From: Pseudomonadota bacterium
GTDB lineage: Bacteria > Pseudomonadota > Alphaproteobacteria > Rhizobiales > Devosiaceae
Direction of reading: 5' to 3'
Length of the DNA: 33,878 nt
Assembly (NCBI GenBank): GCA_023436745.1
Contig: JAEZHZ010000042.1
Span: 1 to 33,878, forward strand
This document shows positions 14,985-23,435 of this stretch, piece by piece. A program made the position numbers and the translations under genes. The notes under the pieces were generated by a model. The model saw only the letters and a program-made list of their open reading frames with translations. It ran no database searches and was not told the DNA's origin. How positions within the stretch are numbered: position 1 is the first letter of the stretch; each line of letters opens with the position of its first letter.

Positions 14985-15470
14985 TCAGCGCTGAGCGGGA
15001 GGCATCAATGCCCGGGTTCCCGTCAGTTGCGGGTTCGCCACGGCCAGCCCTGTTCCGAATACCACCGCGTCCTCGACCAGGCCGGTCGAGGTCTGGCCAT
15101 ATCGCTCCATGGCCGCCATGCGCAATCGCCAGCCGAAATAGGACGACACGAGTGCCGTGCCCATAGCCAGGACAGCACCCGCAGCCCGGTGCTCCCTGGG
15201 GGCCAGCGCCGCCCCGGCGTAAGCGGATGTGATGGCCCGCACGAACAGCCCAATCGGGACGATCCGGTCCGGCGCCGACTTCATCTTGTCACCTGCCATC
15301 TCTGCGGCAGCCAATGCGGTGACCCCGGCAGTGACCGCCGGGTTCAGCATCAGCTTCTGCAAGGGCAGTTCTGCGGGGATTTCCCGCCGATAGGTGGCAA
15401 TTGCGATGACGGCCAGGGGCGATATGCCCCGCTGGCCGGCCACGAGGCCAATCAGGAAGGATCGAAGCAT
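14985..15470 (-). CDS. DUF4126 membrane protein
   Basis: A 161-residue integral membrane protein with several hydrophobic segments: an N-terminal LIGLVAGQRGISPLAVIAIA, a middle VTAGVTALAAAEMAGDKMK, then TSAYAGAALA and AGAVLAMGTALVSSYFGW. The GxRG(I/M)(S/T)PLA start and the repeated small-residue helices match the DUF4126 family, whose function is unknown. ATG 15470 has GGAGG close upstream; a GTG at 15476 is rejected. The ribosome site may be masked, since AGGTGC (read on the minus strand) can pair with GCACCT 12 bases upstream (plus-strand 15473-15478 with 15491-15496). It sits between ftsA and ftsZ, an unusual place for an unrelated gene. Confidence 0.8.
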   Translation of the reverse strand: MLRSFLIGLVAGQRGISPLAVIAIATYRREIPAELPLQKLMLNPAVTAGVTALAAAEMAGDKMKSAPDRIVPIGLFVRAITSAYAGAALAPREHRAAGAVLAMGTALVSSYFGWRLRMAAMERYGQTSTGLVEDAVVFGTGLAVANPQLTGTRALMPPAQR

Positions 15471-15533
15471 GAGCACCTCCGGCTAAGCGAAGGTGCAACG
15501 ACTGGTGAGCCGAAACGATCCTGAGCCGGTGCG

Positions 15534-16847
15534 TCAGAAGCTGTGCCGGAGCCAGTTCCCCACACGGGCGAGATAGCCATCCGTGCCCGTCAGTTTGCGG
15601 CTGCCCCTTGGCTCCTGGTATTCCTGCCCACAGACCTGCGGGTAGACGAGCATGCCGGCAACGGTTGCGAACGCTGCGCCCTTGGCCATTTCCGGCAGGC
15701 CGGAGATGCCCATCGGCCGGCCGTTGCGGACATTGCGGGCCAGCGTCCTTCGGGCGACCTCGGGCAGGCCCGTCAGCTCGCTTGCACCGCCGGTCAGCAC
15801 GAAACGGCGGCCGCAGACGTCCATCATGCCGGTTGCCTGCATGCGGTCGCGGATGGCGGTGAGAATTTCCTCGATGCGCGGACGCATGATGCGGGTGAGC
15901 ACCGAGCGGGCGATCTGGCCCGGCGCCTCGTCGGGCTGCGCTCCGACGGGGTTGATTGCGATCATGTCGCGCTCATCCGCCTGCCCGGGCAGAACCGAGC
16001 CGTAGAAGGTCTTCAGCCGTTCGGCATCGGCAACGCTGACAGAAAGCTGCCGGGCAATATCGAGCGTCAGGTGGTGCCCGCCGATGGCGAGTGCATCGGC
16101 ATAAACCAGATGACCATCGTTGAACACGGAGACGGTCGTGGTCGCCCCGCCAAAGTCGATGCACGCAACTCCCAACTGGGCCTCGTCATCGACAAGTGTC
16201 GCGAGGCCCGCGGCATAGGGCGTGGCGATCAGCGCCTCGATCTGAAGGTGGCAGCGGTGGAGCACCAGTTCGAGATTGCGCATTGCCAGCGTCTCGGCAC
16301 TGACCACGGCAACATCGACGCCGAGAGAATCCCCCACCATGCCCTTGGGTTCGCGGATGCCTTTCTGCCCATCGATCGAGTAACCGATCGGTAACGCATG
16401 GATGATCGAGCGCTCCGGGCGCACCGAACGCTCGTTCACCGCCCGCAACACGCGCACGATGTCGGTCTTTTCCACTTCCTGCCCCCCGAGCGACACGGAA
16501 GCGGAGAAAGTTTCAGAGCCGAGCCGGCCAGCGGTGACGTTGACGATGACCGACTCCAGCGTCAGCCCAGCGGCGCGCTCCGCCATGCCCACCACCGCAC
16601 GGATGGCGTGTTCGGCCGCCTCGATATCGGTGACGACGCCGCTCTTCACCCCGGCAGACGGCCCGTAACCGAAGCCGATCACTTCCGCCTGGTGAGACCG
16701 GCCGCGCAGCGAGCGCCCTTCTCCCCGCGGAACCAGCCGGGAGATGACGCAGCAGATCTTTGTCGAGCCGATGTCGAGCACGGCCACCAGGGTGGTCTTG
16801 CCGGGCTGCACCGGGCGGAGCCGGGATGTCATGGCATCGGTCATCAT
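15534..16847 (-). CDS. ftsA: cell division protein FtsA
   Basis: Actin-like ATPase that tethers FtsZ filaments to the inner membrane. The phosphate-1 motif is AVLDIGSTKICCVI near residue 22, the phosphate-2 motif is ACIDFGGATTTVSVF, and FVLTGGASELTGL is the adenosine motif. The 1C/SHS2 subdomain follows the first quarter. The C-terminal residues LARVGNWLRHSF are a plausible amphipathic membrane-targeting helix. The protein has 437 residues from the first of two adjacent ATG codons at 16847, seven bases past the ftsQ stop; only a poor GAAGA ribosome site is present, so coupling to ftsQ translation is likely. ATG 16832 is an alternative. Confidence 0.95.
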   Translation of the reverse strand: MMTDAMTSRLRPVQPGKTTLVAVLDIGSTKICCVISRLVPRGEGRSLRGRSHQAEVIGFGYGPSAGVKSGVVTDIEAAEHAIRAVVGMAERAAGLTLESVIVNVTAGRLGSETFSASVSLGGQEVEKTDIVRVLRAVNERSVRPERSIIHALPIGYSIDGQKGIREPKGMVGDSLGVDVAVVSAETLAMRNLELVLHRCHLQIEALIATPYAAGLATLVDDEAQLGVACIDFGGATTTVSVFNDGHLVYADALAIGGHHLTLDIARQLSVSVADAERLKTFYGSVLPGQADERDMIAINPVGAQPDEAPGQIARSVLTRIMRPRIEEILTAIRDRMQATGMMDVCGRRFVLTGGASELTGLPEVARRTLARNVRNGRPMGISGLPEMAKGAAFATVAGMLVYPQVCGQEYQEPRGSRKLTGTDGYLARVGNWLRHSF

Positions 16848-16854
16848 GGCGGGG

Positions 16855-17727
16855 TCAGTCGTCTTCTTCGCGGATGGCTGGGCGCACCGCAACCAGATGC
16901 GGTACGCGAAGGTCGATCAGTGTCACGTCCCGGTCGAGCAGTTGGTATTCGTTCTGGTACATCATCAGGTGGCGCAGGGACTGGGCGACGCCCAGCTCCG
17001 GCAGTTGCACGCGCAGCCCGGTGTCGTAGATCAGGTCCCAGCGCCGATCGGCGATACGGGAGAGCCCCCAAAGCCCTTCTTTGAGCGCGGGGAACTGGTC
17101 AAGGGCGCGGATCATCACCAACGCATCGTCGTTGGCGCCGTCCCCGACCACAAGCGGCAGGTCGCCATAGGCGCCACGGTCTTCACCGATCTGCTCGCCC
17201 TTGTAGTCGATCACGAAGGTAATACCGTCCACCCGCCAGCGGGCGACGGGCACCTTTTCCGTCAGCGTAACGGTCACATCGCCCGGATAGGACTTGCGCA
17301 CGCTTACCGACTGGACGGCGGGCAACTCGGCGATGCGCTGGCGAGCCGCCTCGACATCAAAGGCGACGGTGGACGTGTGGGGCTGGATGCCGAGGGCATC
17401 GAAGATCGCCTGCTCGCTGGTCAGGGTCTGGCCGCTGATAGAGATTTCACCGATCGCGAGGCCAGCGGCTGCCGCCTTGCCCTGTGCCAGATCGCCCAGG
17501 GCGAGGGCCGCGGTGCCGAGCGGTTCGCGGACCTGATAGAGGCCCGCGCCCACCGCCAGCAACACCACTGCAAGCCCGATCCGCCGCAAGATGCGCCCAT
17601 GAAGGAGCAGAACCCGGCCGAGACGGGTCCGGAGCTTCCGACGGGGCGCGGGCATGACAACAGGAAGCACGCGCGGATCTATGGGCCGCGCGCCGGCGAG
17701 AAAGGTCTCGCTCTTTACCTGTTGCAA
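16855..17727 (-). CDS. ftsQ: cell division protein FtsQ
   Basis: Bitopic divisome protein that recruits FtsB/FtsL and joins cytoplasmic and periplasmic parts. It has a basic cytoplasmic tail (PAPRRKLRTRLGRVLLLHGR), one membrane segment (IGLAVVLLAVGAGLY), a POTRA domain (about 92-163, with EISISGQTLTSEQAIFDALG and YPGDVTVTLTEKVPVARWR) and the beta domain. The start is a TTG at 17727: it has GGAGGA six bases upstream and overlaps the end of ddl by 13 bases. In-frame GTG 17670 and ATG 17655 have no ribosome site. At 290 residues it has normal alphaproteobacterial length. Confidence 0.9.
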   Translation of the reverse strand: MQQVKSETFLAGARPIDPRVLPVVMPAPRRKLRTRLGRVLLLHGRILRRIGLAVVLLAVGAGLYQVREPLGTAALALGDLAQGKAAAAGLAIGEISISGQTLTSEQAIFDALGIQPHTSTVAFDVEAARQRIAELPAVQSVSVRKSYPGDVTVTLTEKVPVARWRVDGITFVIDYKGEQIGEDRGAYGDLPLVVGDGANDDALVMIRALDQFPALKEGLWGLSRIADRRWDLIYDTGLRVQLPELGVAQSLRHLMMYQNEYQLLDRDVTLIDLRVPHLVAVRPAIREEDD

Positions 17728-18635
17728 CTCGCGTCCTCCACCATCCAGGAGACCAGGTCTTCAAAACTGTGACCCGCAAACGCCGCCTGCTCTGGTGCGA
17801 GGGACGTAGGCGTCATGCCCGGCTGGGTGTTGATCTCAAGAAAGACCAGTTCGCCATCCGGGCCTGCTGCCTCGTTGTAACGGAAGTCACTTCGCGTTAC
17901 GCCGCGGCAGCCCAGAGCCGCGTGAGCGGCCAGGCTGAGCTTTTGCACTTCGTCGTAAATTTTCGGTTTCAACTCGGCCGGAACGATGTGCCGCGAGCCG
18001 CCCGTCGCGTACTTTGCTTCGTAGTTGTAGAAGTTGAGGTCAGTGACGATCTCCGTCACCCCCAGCGCCACGTCGCCCATCACGGCACAGGTGAGTTCCC
18101 TGCCCGGAATGTAACGCTCCACCATCACCTCGTCGCCACAGTTCCAGTCCTCCCGCAGGATCTCCTGCGGCGGGTGGCTGGCGTCAGGCTTGACGATAAA
18201 GACGCCGAAGCTCGATCCCTCGGCGATCGGCTTGATGACATAGGGGGGCGCCATGACATGCGCCCGCGCCACCTCCGTCCGAGCGGCAATGACGTGATCG
18301 GTCACCGGAATGCCGGCAGCCTTGAGCATGATCTTGGCCTGATGCTTGTCCATGGCAAGCGCCGAGGCGAGCACGCCGGAATGGGTGTACGGGATCTGCA
18401 GCAGCTCGAGCAGGCCCTGTATCATGCCGCTCTCGCCAAAAGGTCCGTGCAGCGCGTTGAAGACGACGTCCGGCTTCAGCTCCAGGAGCACGTTGGCGAC
18501 GTTACGCTCGACGTCGATCTCGGTTACACGATAACCGGCGCGCCGGAGGGCAGAGGCACATTCGTGGCCGCTGCTGAGCGAGACCGGCCGTTCATTGGAC
18601 CATCCGCCCATGAGTACGGCGACGTGCTTGGTCAT
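17715..18635 (-). CDS. ddl: D-alanine--D-alanine ligase
   Basis: ATP-grasp enzyme that makes the D-Ala-D-Ala dipeptide added by MurF. Motifs: N-terminal VLMGGWSNERPVSLSSG, the nucleotide and substrate site regions FNALHGPFGESGMIQGLLE, VIKPIAEGSSFGV, MVERYIPGRELTCAV, and the metal-binding end VFLEINTQPGMTPTSL. The length of 306 residues fits the DdlB form found in dcw clusters. ATG 18635 has AGGA seven bases upstream. It follows murB after 40 bases and overlaps ftsQ by 13 bases. Confidence 0.96.
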   Translation of the reverse strand: MTKHVAVLMGGWSNERPVSLSSGHECASALRRAGYRVTEIDVERNVANVLLELKPDVVFNALHGPFGESGMIQGLLELLQIPYTHSGVLASALAMDKHQAKIMLKAAGIPVTDHVIAARTEVARAHVMAPPYVIKPIAEGSSFGVFIVKPDASHPPQEILREDWNCGDEVMVERYIPGRELTCAVMGDVALGVTEIVTDLNFYNYEAKYATGGSRHIVPAELKPKIYDEVQKLSLAAHAALGCRGVTRSDFRYNEAAGPDGELVFLEINTQPGMTPTSLAPEQAAFAGHSFEDLVSWMVEDASCNR

Positions 18636-18675
18636 CGATTGGTCCTGCCTTCAACTATCAACGGACGAAGGAGCA

Positions 18676-19653
18676 TCACACCGCTCCCGTAAACACGGCG
18701 CCATCAAGGAACTCGCGCACTTCGTGGCCCGGCTCGAAATGCCCCATGCGTCGGATCTCCCACTGGAGTTCGATGCCGGACTGGGCGCGCACGCGATTGC
18801 GAACGGTTTCACCCAAAGTCTCGATGTCGAATGCGGAGGCGTTGTCGACGTTGAGCAGGAAGTTGGCGTGCAGTTCGCTCATCTGCGCCCCGCCAACCCG
18901 GAGCCCACGACAGCCTGCTACATCGATCAGCTTCCAGCTCGAATTGCCTTCGGGATTCTTGAAGGTCGAGCCGCCGGTCTTTTCCCGCGTCGGCTGGGAG
19001 CTCTCACGCTTCTCGGTGATCTCCCGCATCCGCTGCTCGATGGCATCGCGCTCGCCGGGGAATCCCTGATAGACCGCCGAGACGAACACCGCGCCGCGCG
19101 GACCGTTTGACTTGCGGTAGCGATAATCCATGTCGGAATTGGTCAGCGTGACGATCTCGCCCTGCCGCGTGACCGCTCGGAGCTCCACCATGCGGTCGCG
19201 AGTCTCGGTGCCGTAGCAGCCAGCGTTCATGTAGAGCGCGCCGCCGATCCCGCCGGGGATGCCCCGATAGAAGGTGAGGCCGTCGATACCGGCCTCCGCC
19301 GCAGCCGCAGCCACCTTGATGTCAGGCAAGGCTGTACCGACGCGCAAGCGATGGCCGTCCAGCACCTCGATGCTGCCAAATGCCTTGCCTGCCAGCCGGA
19401 TGACGACACCATCAAGCCCGCCATCACGGATCAGGAGGTTCGATCCAAGGCCGATGACGGTCACGCGGATGTCTTCGGGCAGGTTGCGCAGGAAGAACGC
19501 AAGGTCTTCCTCGTCTGCTGGAGAGAAGTAAAGCTGTGCCGGTCCGCCCACCCGAAACCAGGTGAGTTCGGACAGCGGCTGGTTGTGGATCAGCCGCCCC
19601 CGAACCTCGCCGATCCAGGGCTGCAGCTGCGGGATCAGGTCGGGGTAGCTCAT
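18676..19653 (-). CDS. murB: UDP-N-acetylenolpyruvoylglucosamine reductase
   Basis: FAD and NADPH-dependent enzyme that makes UDP-MurNAc in the cytoplasm. FAD-binding motifs: NQPLSELTWFRVGGPA, VIGLGSNLLIRDGGLDGVVI and FYRGIPGGIGGALYMNAGCYG; the proton-donor Ser is S229 in GGSTFKNPEG, and the late Glu is in GIELQWEIRRMG. The 325-residue length is typical of the shorter type without the E. coli insertion. ATG 19653 overlaps the murC stop as ATGA, which fixes the start and implies coupled translation; the longer frame to 19734 is rejected. Confidence 0.96.
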   Translation of the reverse strand: MSYPDLIPQLQPWIGEVRGRLIHNQPLSELTWFRVGGPAQLYFSPADEEDLAFFLRNLPEDIRVTVIGLGSNLLIRDGGLDGVVIRLAGKAFGSIEVLDGHRLRVGTALPDIKVAAAAAEAGIDGLTFYRGIPGGIGGALYMNAGCYGTETRDRMVELRAVTRQGEIVTLTNSDMDYRYRKSNGPRGAVFVSAVYQGFPGERDAIEQRMREITEKRESSQPTREKTGGSTFKNPEGNSSWKLIDVAGCRGLRVGGAQMSELHANFLLNVDNASAFDIETLGETVRNRVRAQSGIELQWEIRRMGHFEPGHEVREFLDGAVFTGAV

Positions 19654-21068
19654 TGAGGCTCCGAACCGATCAGCTCGCCGAGTTCGCCCGGCAGAGAGGC
19701 GGCCCACTGGGTGATGTTGCCTGCACCCAGGCAAACGACGTAATCGCCGTCTTCCGCGCGGCTGGCGATCAGCGCGGCAAGCGCCTCGGGCCCGTCGATC
19801 ACGCGGGCGTCACGATGCCCCCGCGCGCGGATGCGGGCGACGAGTTCCTCATGGGTCACATGCGGGATCGGCGCCTCGCCGGCCGCATAGATGGGTGCGA
19901 CGATCACCGTGTCGGCGTCGTTGAAGCAGGCGGCGAAATCATCGAACAGGTCGTGCACGCGGCTGTAGCGGTGCGGCTGAACCACTGCGATCACGTCGCG
20001 CCGGGCAGATTGGCGGGCGGCACGGAGCACGGCCGCGATCTCGACCGGATGGTGGCCGTAGTCGTCGATCACGGTGATGCCACCGACGACACCGGTACGG
20101 GTGAAGCGCCGCTTCACGCCGGTGAAGCCCTTGAGGCCCTTGCGGATCGCCTCGGCCGGAACGTGCAACTGGTCGGCTACGGCAATCGCGGCCGTGGCAT
20201 TGAGGGCATTGTGCACACCCGGCATCGGCAGTTCGAGCCCGTCGATACGCAACTGGGTCTGGCGGATGCGGTCGCGGATCTCCACCGAGAAATGCTGCAC
20301 GCCGTCCAGGTTCTCCAGGTCGACGAGGCGAACGTCTGCCTGCGGATTGCGCCCACAGGTGATGACGCGGCGGTCACGAATCTCACCCACCAGCGACTGC
20401 ACCACCGGATGGTCGAGGCACATGATGGCGAAGCCGTAGAAGGGCACATTCTCGACGAACTGGTGGAAGGCCCGCTTTACCCCTTCGAAGTCACCGTAAT
20501 AGTCGAGGTGCTCGGGGTCGATGTTGGTGACAATGGCGACGTCCGCCGGCAGCTTTATGAAGGTGCCGTCACTTTCGTCGGCCTCGACCACCATCCACTC
20601 CCCTGCCCCGAGGCGCGCGTTGGTGCCGTAGGCATTGATGATGCCGCCATTGATGACGGTCGGATCGAGATTGCCGGCATCGAGCAGCGTCGCCACCAGC
20701 GTCGTCGTGGTGGTCTTGCCATGCGTACCGCCGATGGCGATGGCGGTCTTGAAGCGCATGATCTCGGCAAGCATCTCCGCGCGCCGCACGATCGGCAGCG
20801 CCTTGGCGCGGGCAGCGAGCAGTTCCGGGTTGTCCTTCTTGATGGCCGAGGAGACCACAACAACCTCGGCCTGGCCGAGATTATCACCGCTCTGGCCGAT
20901 AGCGACCTTGATGCCCATTTCGCGCAGGCGCTGGACGTTCGGGTTCGCAGCGACGTCGGAGCCCTGCACTACGTAACCCTGATTGTGCAGGATCTCGGCG
21001 ATACCGCTCATGCCGATGCCGCCGATGCCGATGAAATGCACCGGGCCGATATTGCGCGGCATCTTCAT
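19650..21068 (-). CDS. murC: UDP-N-acetylmuramate--L-alanine ligase
   Basis: First ATP-dependent amino acid ligase of the peptidoglycan stem peptide, adding L-Ala to UDP-MurNAc. Motifs: N-terminal Rossmann VHFIGIGGIGMSGIAE, the Mur ligase P-loop IGGTHGKTTTT (113-123), EADESDGTF and NIDPEHLDYYG, then the C-terminal VIDDYGHHPVEI and VVQPHRYSR. The length of 472 residues is normal. ATG 21068 overlaps the murG stop (ATGA) and has AGGAG eight bases upstream. Confidence 0.97.
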   Translation of the reverse strand: MKMPRNIGPVHFIGIGGIGMSGIAEILHNQGYVVQGSDVAANPNVQRLREMGIKVAIGQSGDNLGQAEVVVVSSAIKKDNPELLAARAKALPIVRRAEMLAEIMRFKTAIAIGGTHGKTTTTTLVATLLDAGNLDPTVINGGIINAYGTNARLGAGEWMVVEADESDGTFIKLPADVAIVTNIDPEHLDYYGDFEGVKRAFHQFVENVPFYGFAIMCLDHPVVQSLVGEIRDRRVITCGRNPQADVRLVDLENLDGVQHFSVEIRDRIRQTQLRIDGLELPMPGVHNALNATAAIAVADQLHVPAEAIRKGLKGFTGVKRRFTRTGVVGGITVIDDYGHHPVEIAAVLRAARQSARRDVIAVVQPHRYSRVHDLFDDFAACFNDADTVIVAPIYAAGEAPIPHVTHEELVARIRARGHRDARVIDGPEALAALIASRAEDGDYVVCLGAGNITQWAASLPGELGELIGSEPQ

Positions 21069-22183
21069 GAACGCGACTCCTGTCTGATGTCTGTATGCTT
21101 GCCCGCCAGCATCTCGGCGAGGTCCGCCAGCTTCTCCGTGGCGCGGGGTTGTCCCAGCGACCGGGCGGCAGCAGCGGCCCGCGTCAGGGTGGCGGGGTCG
21201 GATAACAAGGCTGCGAGGCGAGTGCCAAGCGATTGCGGTGAAAGCGTGGCCTGTTCGGCGATCCAGCCGCCACCGGCCTCTTCAACCACCAGTGCGTTGT
21301 TCTTCTGGTCAGCGTCGATCGAGCCCGGCAGCGGCACAAGGATCGCCGGACGGCCGAGCACGCACAGTTCCGCAATCGTGGAGGCGCCGGAACGCCCGAT
21401 CACAAGGTGGCTCGCAGCGATCCTCTCGGGCAGATCGCTGAAGAAGGCGCCGAGTTCGACGTTCACCTTTGCTTGCCGGTAGACCTCGGCAACGCGGTCC
21501 AGATCCTCGGCGCGGCACTGCTGCACCAGCCGCAGCCGTTGGCGCAGGTCTTCCGGCAGCAGACCGATTGCCTCCGGAACAATGTCGGAGAGCGCCTTCG
21601 CACCCTGGCTCCCGCCGAACACGACGAGGCGCACCGCACCATCGGCCGTGAGTTCAGGATAGGGTGCCGCAGAAGCCACCCGCACCCTGTCGCGCACCGG
21701 GTTGCCAGTGAGCACCTTCTCGAGCGCCAGCCCGTCGCTGAACTTGGTGCGGGCAAAGCTCATCGCGAGGATATCGGCGAACCGCGTCAGCGCACGATTG
21801 GCGCGCCCCATTACCGCATTCTGCTCGTGCAGGATGCCCGGCACACCCATGAGACTGGCAGCGACGAACGGCGGAAACGTAGGGTATCCCCCGAAGCCGA
21901 TAACGGCATCCGGCCGGATGCGCTGCAACTTGCCTAGGGCAACGGCAATACCGCCGACGATCTTGAAGCCCGCAGGCACCAGCTTCAGTGGATTGGCACC
22001 AGTGGGCGTCGCCGAGGGAATGATGTGGACATCCCGCGCGGGGAAGTCACCGCCATAGCTCTCGACGCGATGGTCGGTCATCAGGTCGACCACATGGCCG
22101 CGCCGGCCAAGTTCCTGTGCCAGCGCCATGGCCGGGAACAGATGTCCGCCCGTGCCGCCGGCCATGAGTACGAAGGTTTTCAT
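21065..22183 (-). CDS. murG: lipid II synthase MurG (GlcNAc transferase)
   Basis: Glycosyltransferase of the GT-B fold that adds GlcNAc to lipid I at the inner face of the membrane. Motifs: the glycine-rich loop MAGGTGGHLFPAMALA, the second glycine loop VVFGGSQGAKALSD and the donor-sugar region VIGRSGASTIAELCVLGRPA with PLPGSIDADQKNNA. The length of 372 residues is normal. ATG 22183 overlaps the ftsW stop as ATGA. Confidence 0.97.
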   Translation of the reverse strand: MKTFVLMAGGTGGHLFPAMALAQELGRRGHVVDLMTDHRVESYGGDFPARDVHIIPSATPTGANPLKLVPAGFKIVGGIAVALGKLQRIRPDAVIGFGGYPTFPPFVAASLMGVPGILHEQNAVMGRANRALTRFADILAMSFARTKFSDGLALEKVLTGNPVRDRVRVASAAPYPELTADGAVRLVVFGGSQGAKALSDIVPEAIGLLPEDLRQRLRLVQQCRAEDLDRVAEVYRQAKVNVELGAFFSDLPERIAASHLVIGRSGASTIAELCVLGRPAILVPLPGSIDADQKNNALVVEEAGGGWIAEQATLSPQSLGTRLAALLSDPATLTRAAAAARSLGQPRATEKLADLAEMLAGKHTDIRQESRS

Positions 22184-23346
22184 TCAGCGGGCGCTACCAC
22201 GGCACTGCTGTAGGTGGGAAGCCCGGTCGCCATCCGTTCTTCCGGCTTGATGCGGGTGAGCGCGAGCATAAGGCCCATGCCGAAGCCGACCGCGATCATC
22301 GAGGTGCCGCCATAGGAGACGAATGGCAGCGTCATGCCCTTGGGCGGAATGAGGTTGAGGTTCACCGCCAGGTTGATGCCCGCCTGCATCGCGAACTGGA
22401 TCGCCAGCGTCGAAGCTGCGAGGCGCGCGAACAGGCTCTGCTGTCGCTGCGCCGCCACCAGCGCGCGGAGCACGATGAAGGCCATCAGCACCACGAGGCC
22501 CATGCAGAACACGATTCCGAACTCGCCCGCCGCCGCCGAGAACACATAGTCGGCATGAGCGTCCGGGATCAGCTTCTTGGCCATGGATTCACCGGGCCCC
22601 CTGCCGAACCAGCCGCCTTCGAACAGGGACTCGAGCGCCCGGTCGATCTGGTAGGTATTGCCGCCGCCCTCCGGGTTGAGGAACGTATCGATACGCCGTG
22701 CGAAGTGCGGGAAGAACAGGTAGGCGCCGACCAGCAGCCCCGCGCCGACCCCGCCAAGGGCGAAGATCACGAACCAGGAAATGCCAGACAGGAACAGCAG
22801 TACCGCCCAGGTGGCAAGAACCAGCGCCGTCTGCCCGATGTCAGGCTGCAGCAGCAGGCCCACAACGATCATGAACATGATGCCGGTGGCGATCCAGCGG
22901 CCGGGCACATTGCGGTGGATCATCGATTCCGAGAACAGCCACGCTCCGAGCACGGCGAAGGCCGGCTTGACGAACTCCGAGGGCTGGATGGAGTTGCCGG
23001 CGATGGAGATCCAGCGCCGCGCGCCCTTCACCTCGGTGCCGAACCGCAGCGTGGCGTAGAGCAGCGCCAGGCTGACTACCAGCGTCAGCAGCGCTGCAAA
23101 GCGTGCCTGCCGGGGGCTAAGCAGGGAGGCAAGCAGCAGCGCACCCAGTGCCGGGATGCAGAACAGGGCATGCCTGATAACGAAGTGCCACTGGCTCAAC
23201 CCGAGCCGTTCGGCCACGGGAGGGCTCGCGGCAAAGCTGAGGACCATGCCGCAGGTCATCAGCAGCATCAGTGCCCCCAGCAACTCCTTGTCGATCGACC
23301 ACCACCACTGCGCGAGCGGGGACTTGTCGGTGCGCGAGAACATCAT
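22180..23346 (-). CDS. ftsW: septal peptidoglycan polymerase FtsW (SEDS family)
   Basis: Polytopic membrane protein, about ten hydrophobic segments in 388 residues, that polymerises lipid II glycan at the septum with FtsI. SEDS hallmarks: GARRWISIAGNSIQPSEFVK, LLLQPDIGQTALV, GWFGRGPGESMAKKLIPDAH, DYVFSAAAGEFG and LPFVSYGGTSM. The start is one of two adjacent ATG codons (23346, 23343). No ribosome site is visible; instead a 37-base hairpin ends nine bases upstream. It directly follows mraY, with murD missing between them. Confidence 0.95.
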   Translation of the reverse strand: MMFSRTDKSPLAQWWWSIDKELLGALMLLMTCGMVLSFAASPPVAERLGLSQWHFVIRHALFCIPALGALLLASLLSPRQARFAALLTLVVSLALLYATLRFGTEVKGARRWISIAGNSIQPSEFVKPAFAVLGAWLFSESMIHRNVPGRWIATGIMFMIVVGLLLQPDIGQTALVLATWAVLLFLSGISWFVIFALGGVGAGLLVGAYLFFPHFARRIDTFLNPEGGGNTYQIDRALESLFEGGWFGRGPGESMAKKLIPDAHADYVFSAAAGEFGIVFCMGLVVLMAFIVLRALVAAQRQQSLFARLAASTLAIQFAMQAGINLAVNLNLIPPKGMTLPFVSYGGTSMIAVGFGMGLMLALTRIKPEERMATGLPTYSSAVVAPAE

Positions 23347-23354
23347 GGGGAACG

Positions 23355-23391
23355 CCGGCTACTCGATACAACTTGTGTCGAATGTAGCCGG
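23355..23391 (-). promoter_or_regulatory. long imperfect hairpin in the mraY-ftsW spacer
   Basis: CCGGCTAC (23355-23362) pairs with GTAGCCGG (23384-23391), and inside it TCGATACAA (23363-23371) faces TTGTGTCGA (23373-23381) with one mismatch, leaving a 2-base bulge. It lies just upstream of the ftsW start, where murD normally stands. No T run follows on the minus strand, so it is not a typical terminator; it could be a leader structure, a protein site or a scar of a deletion. Confidence 0.55.
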
Positions 23392-23435
23392 GCGATGGTT
23401 ACCGAACTGCGAAGAGGCGTTGCGTTTTGCGAGAC

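Noticed and set aside
19653..21482. 609-codon plus-strand open frame opposite murC and the end of murG
   Set aside because: Antisense shadow of two conserved genes; low-complexity, His/Asp/Arg-rich composition typical of GC-rich shadows.
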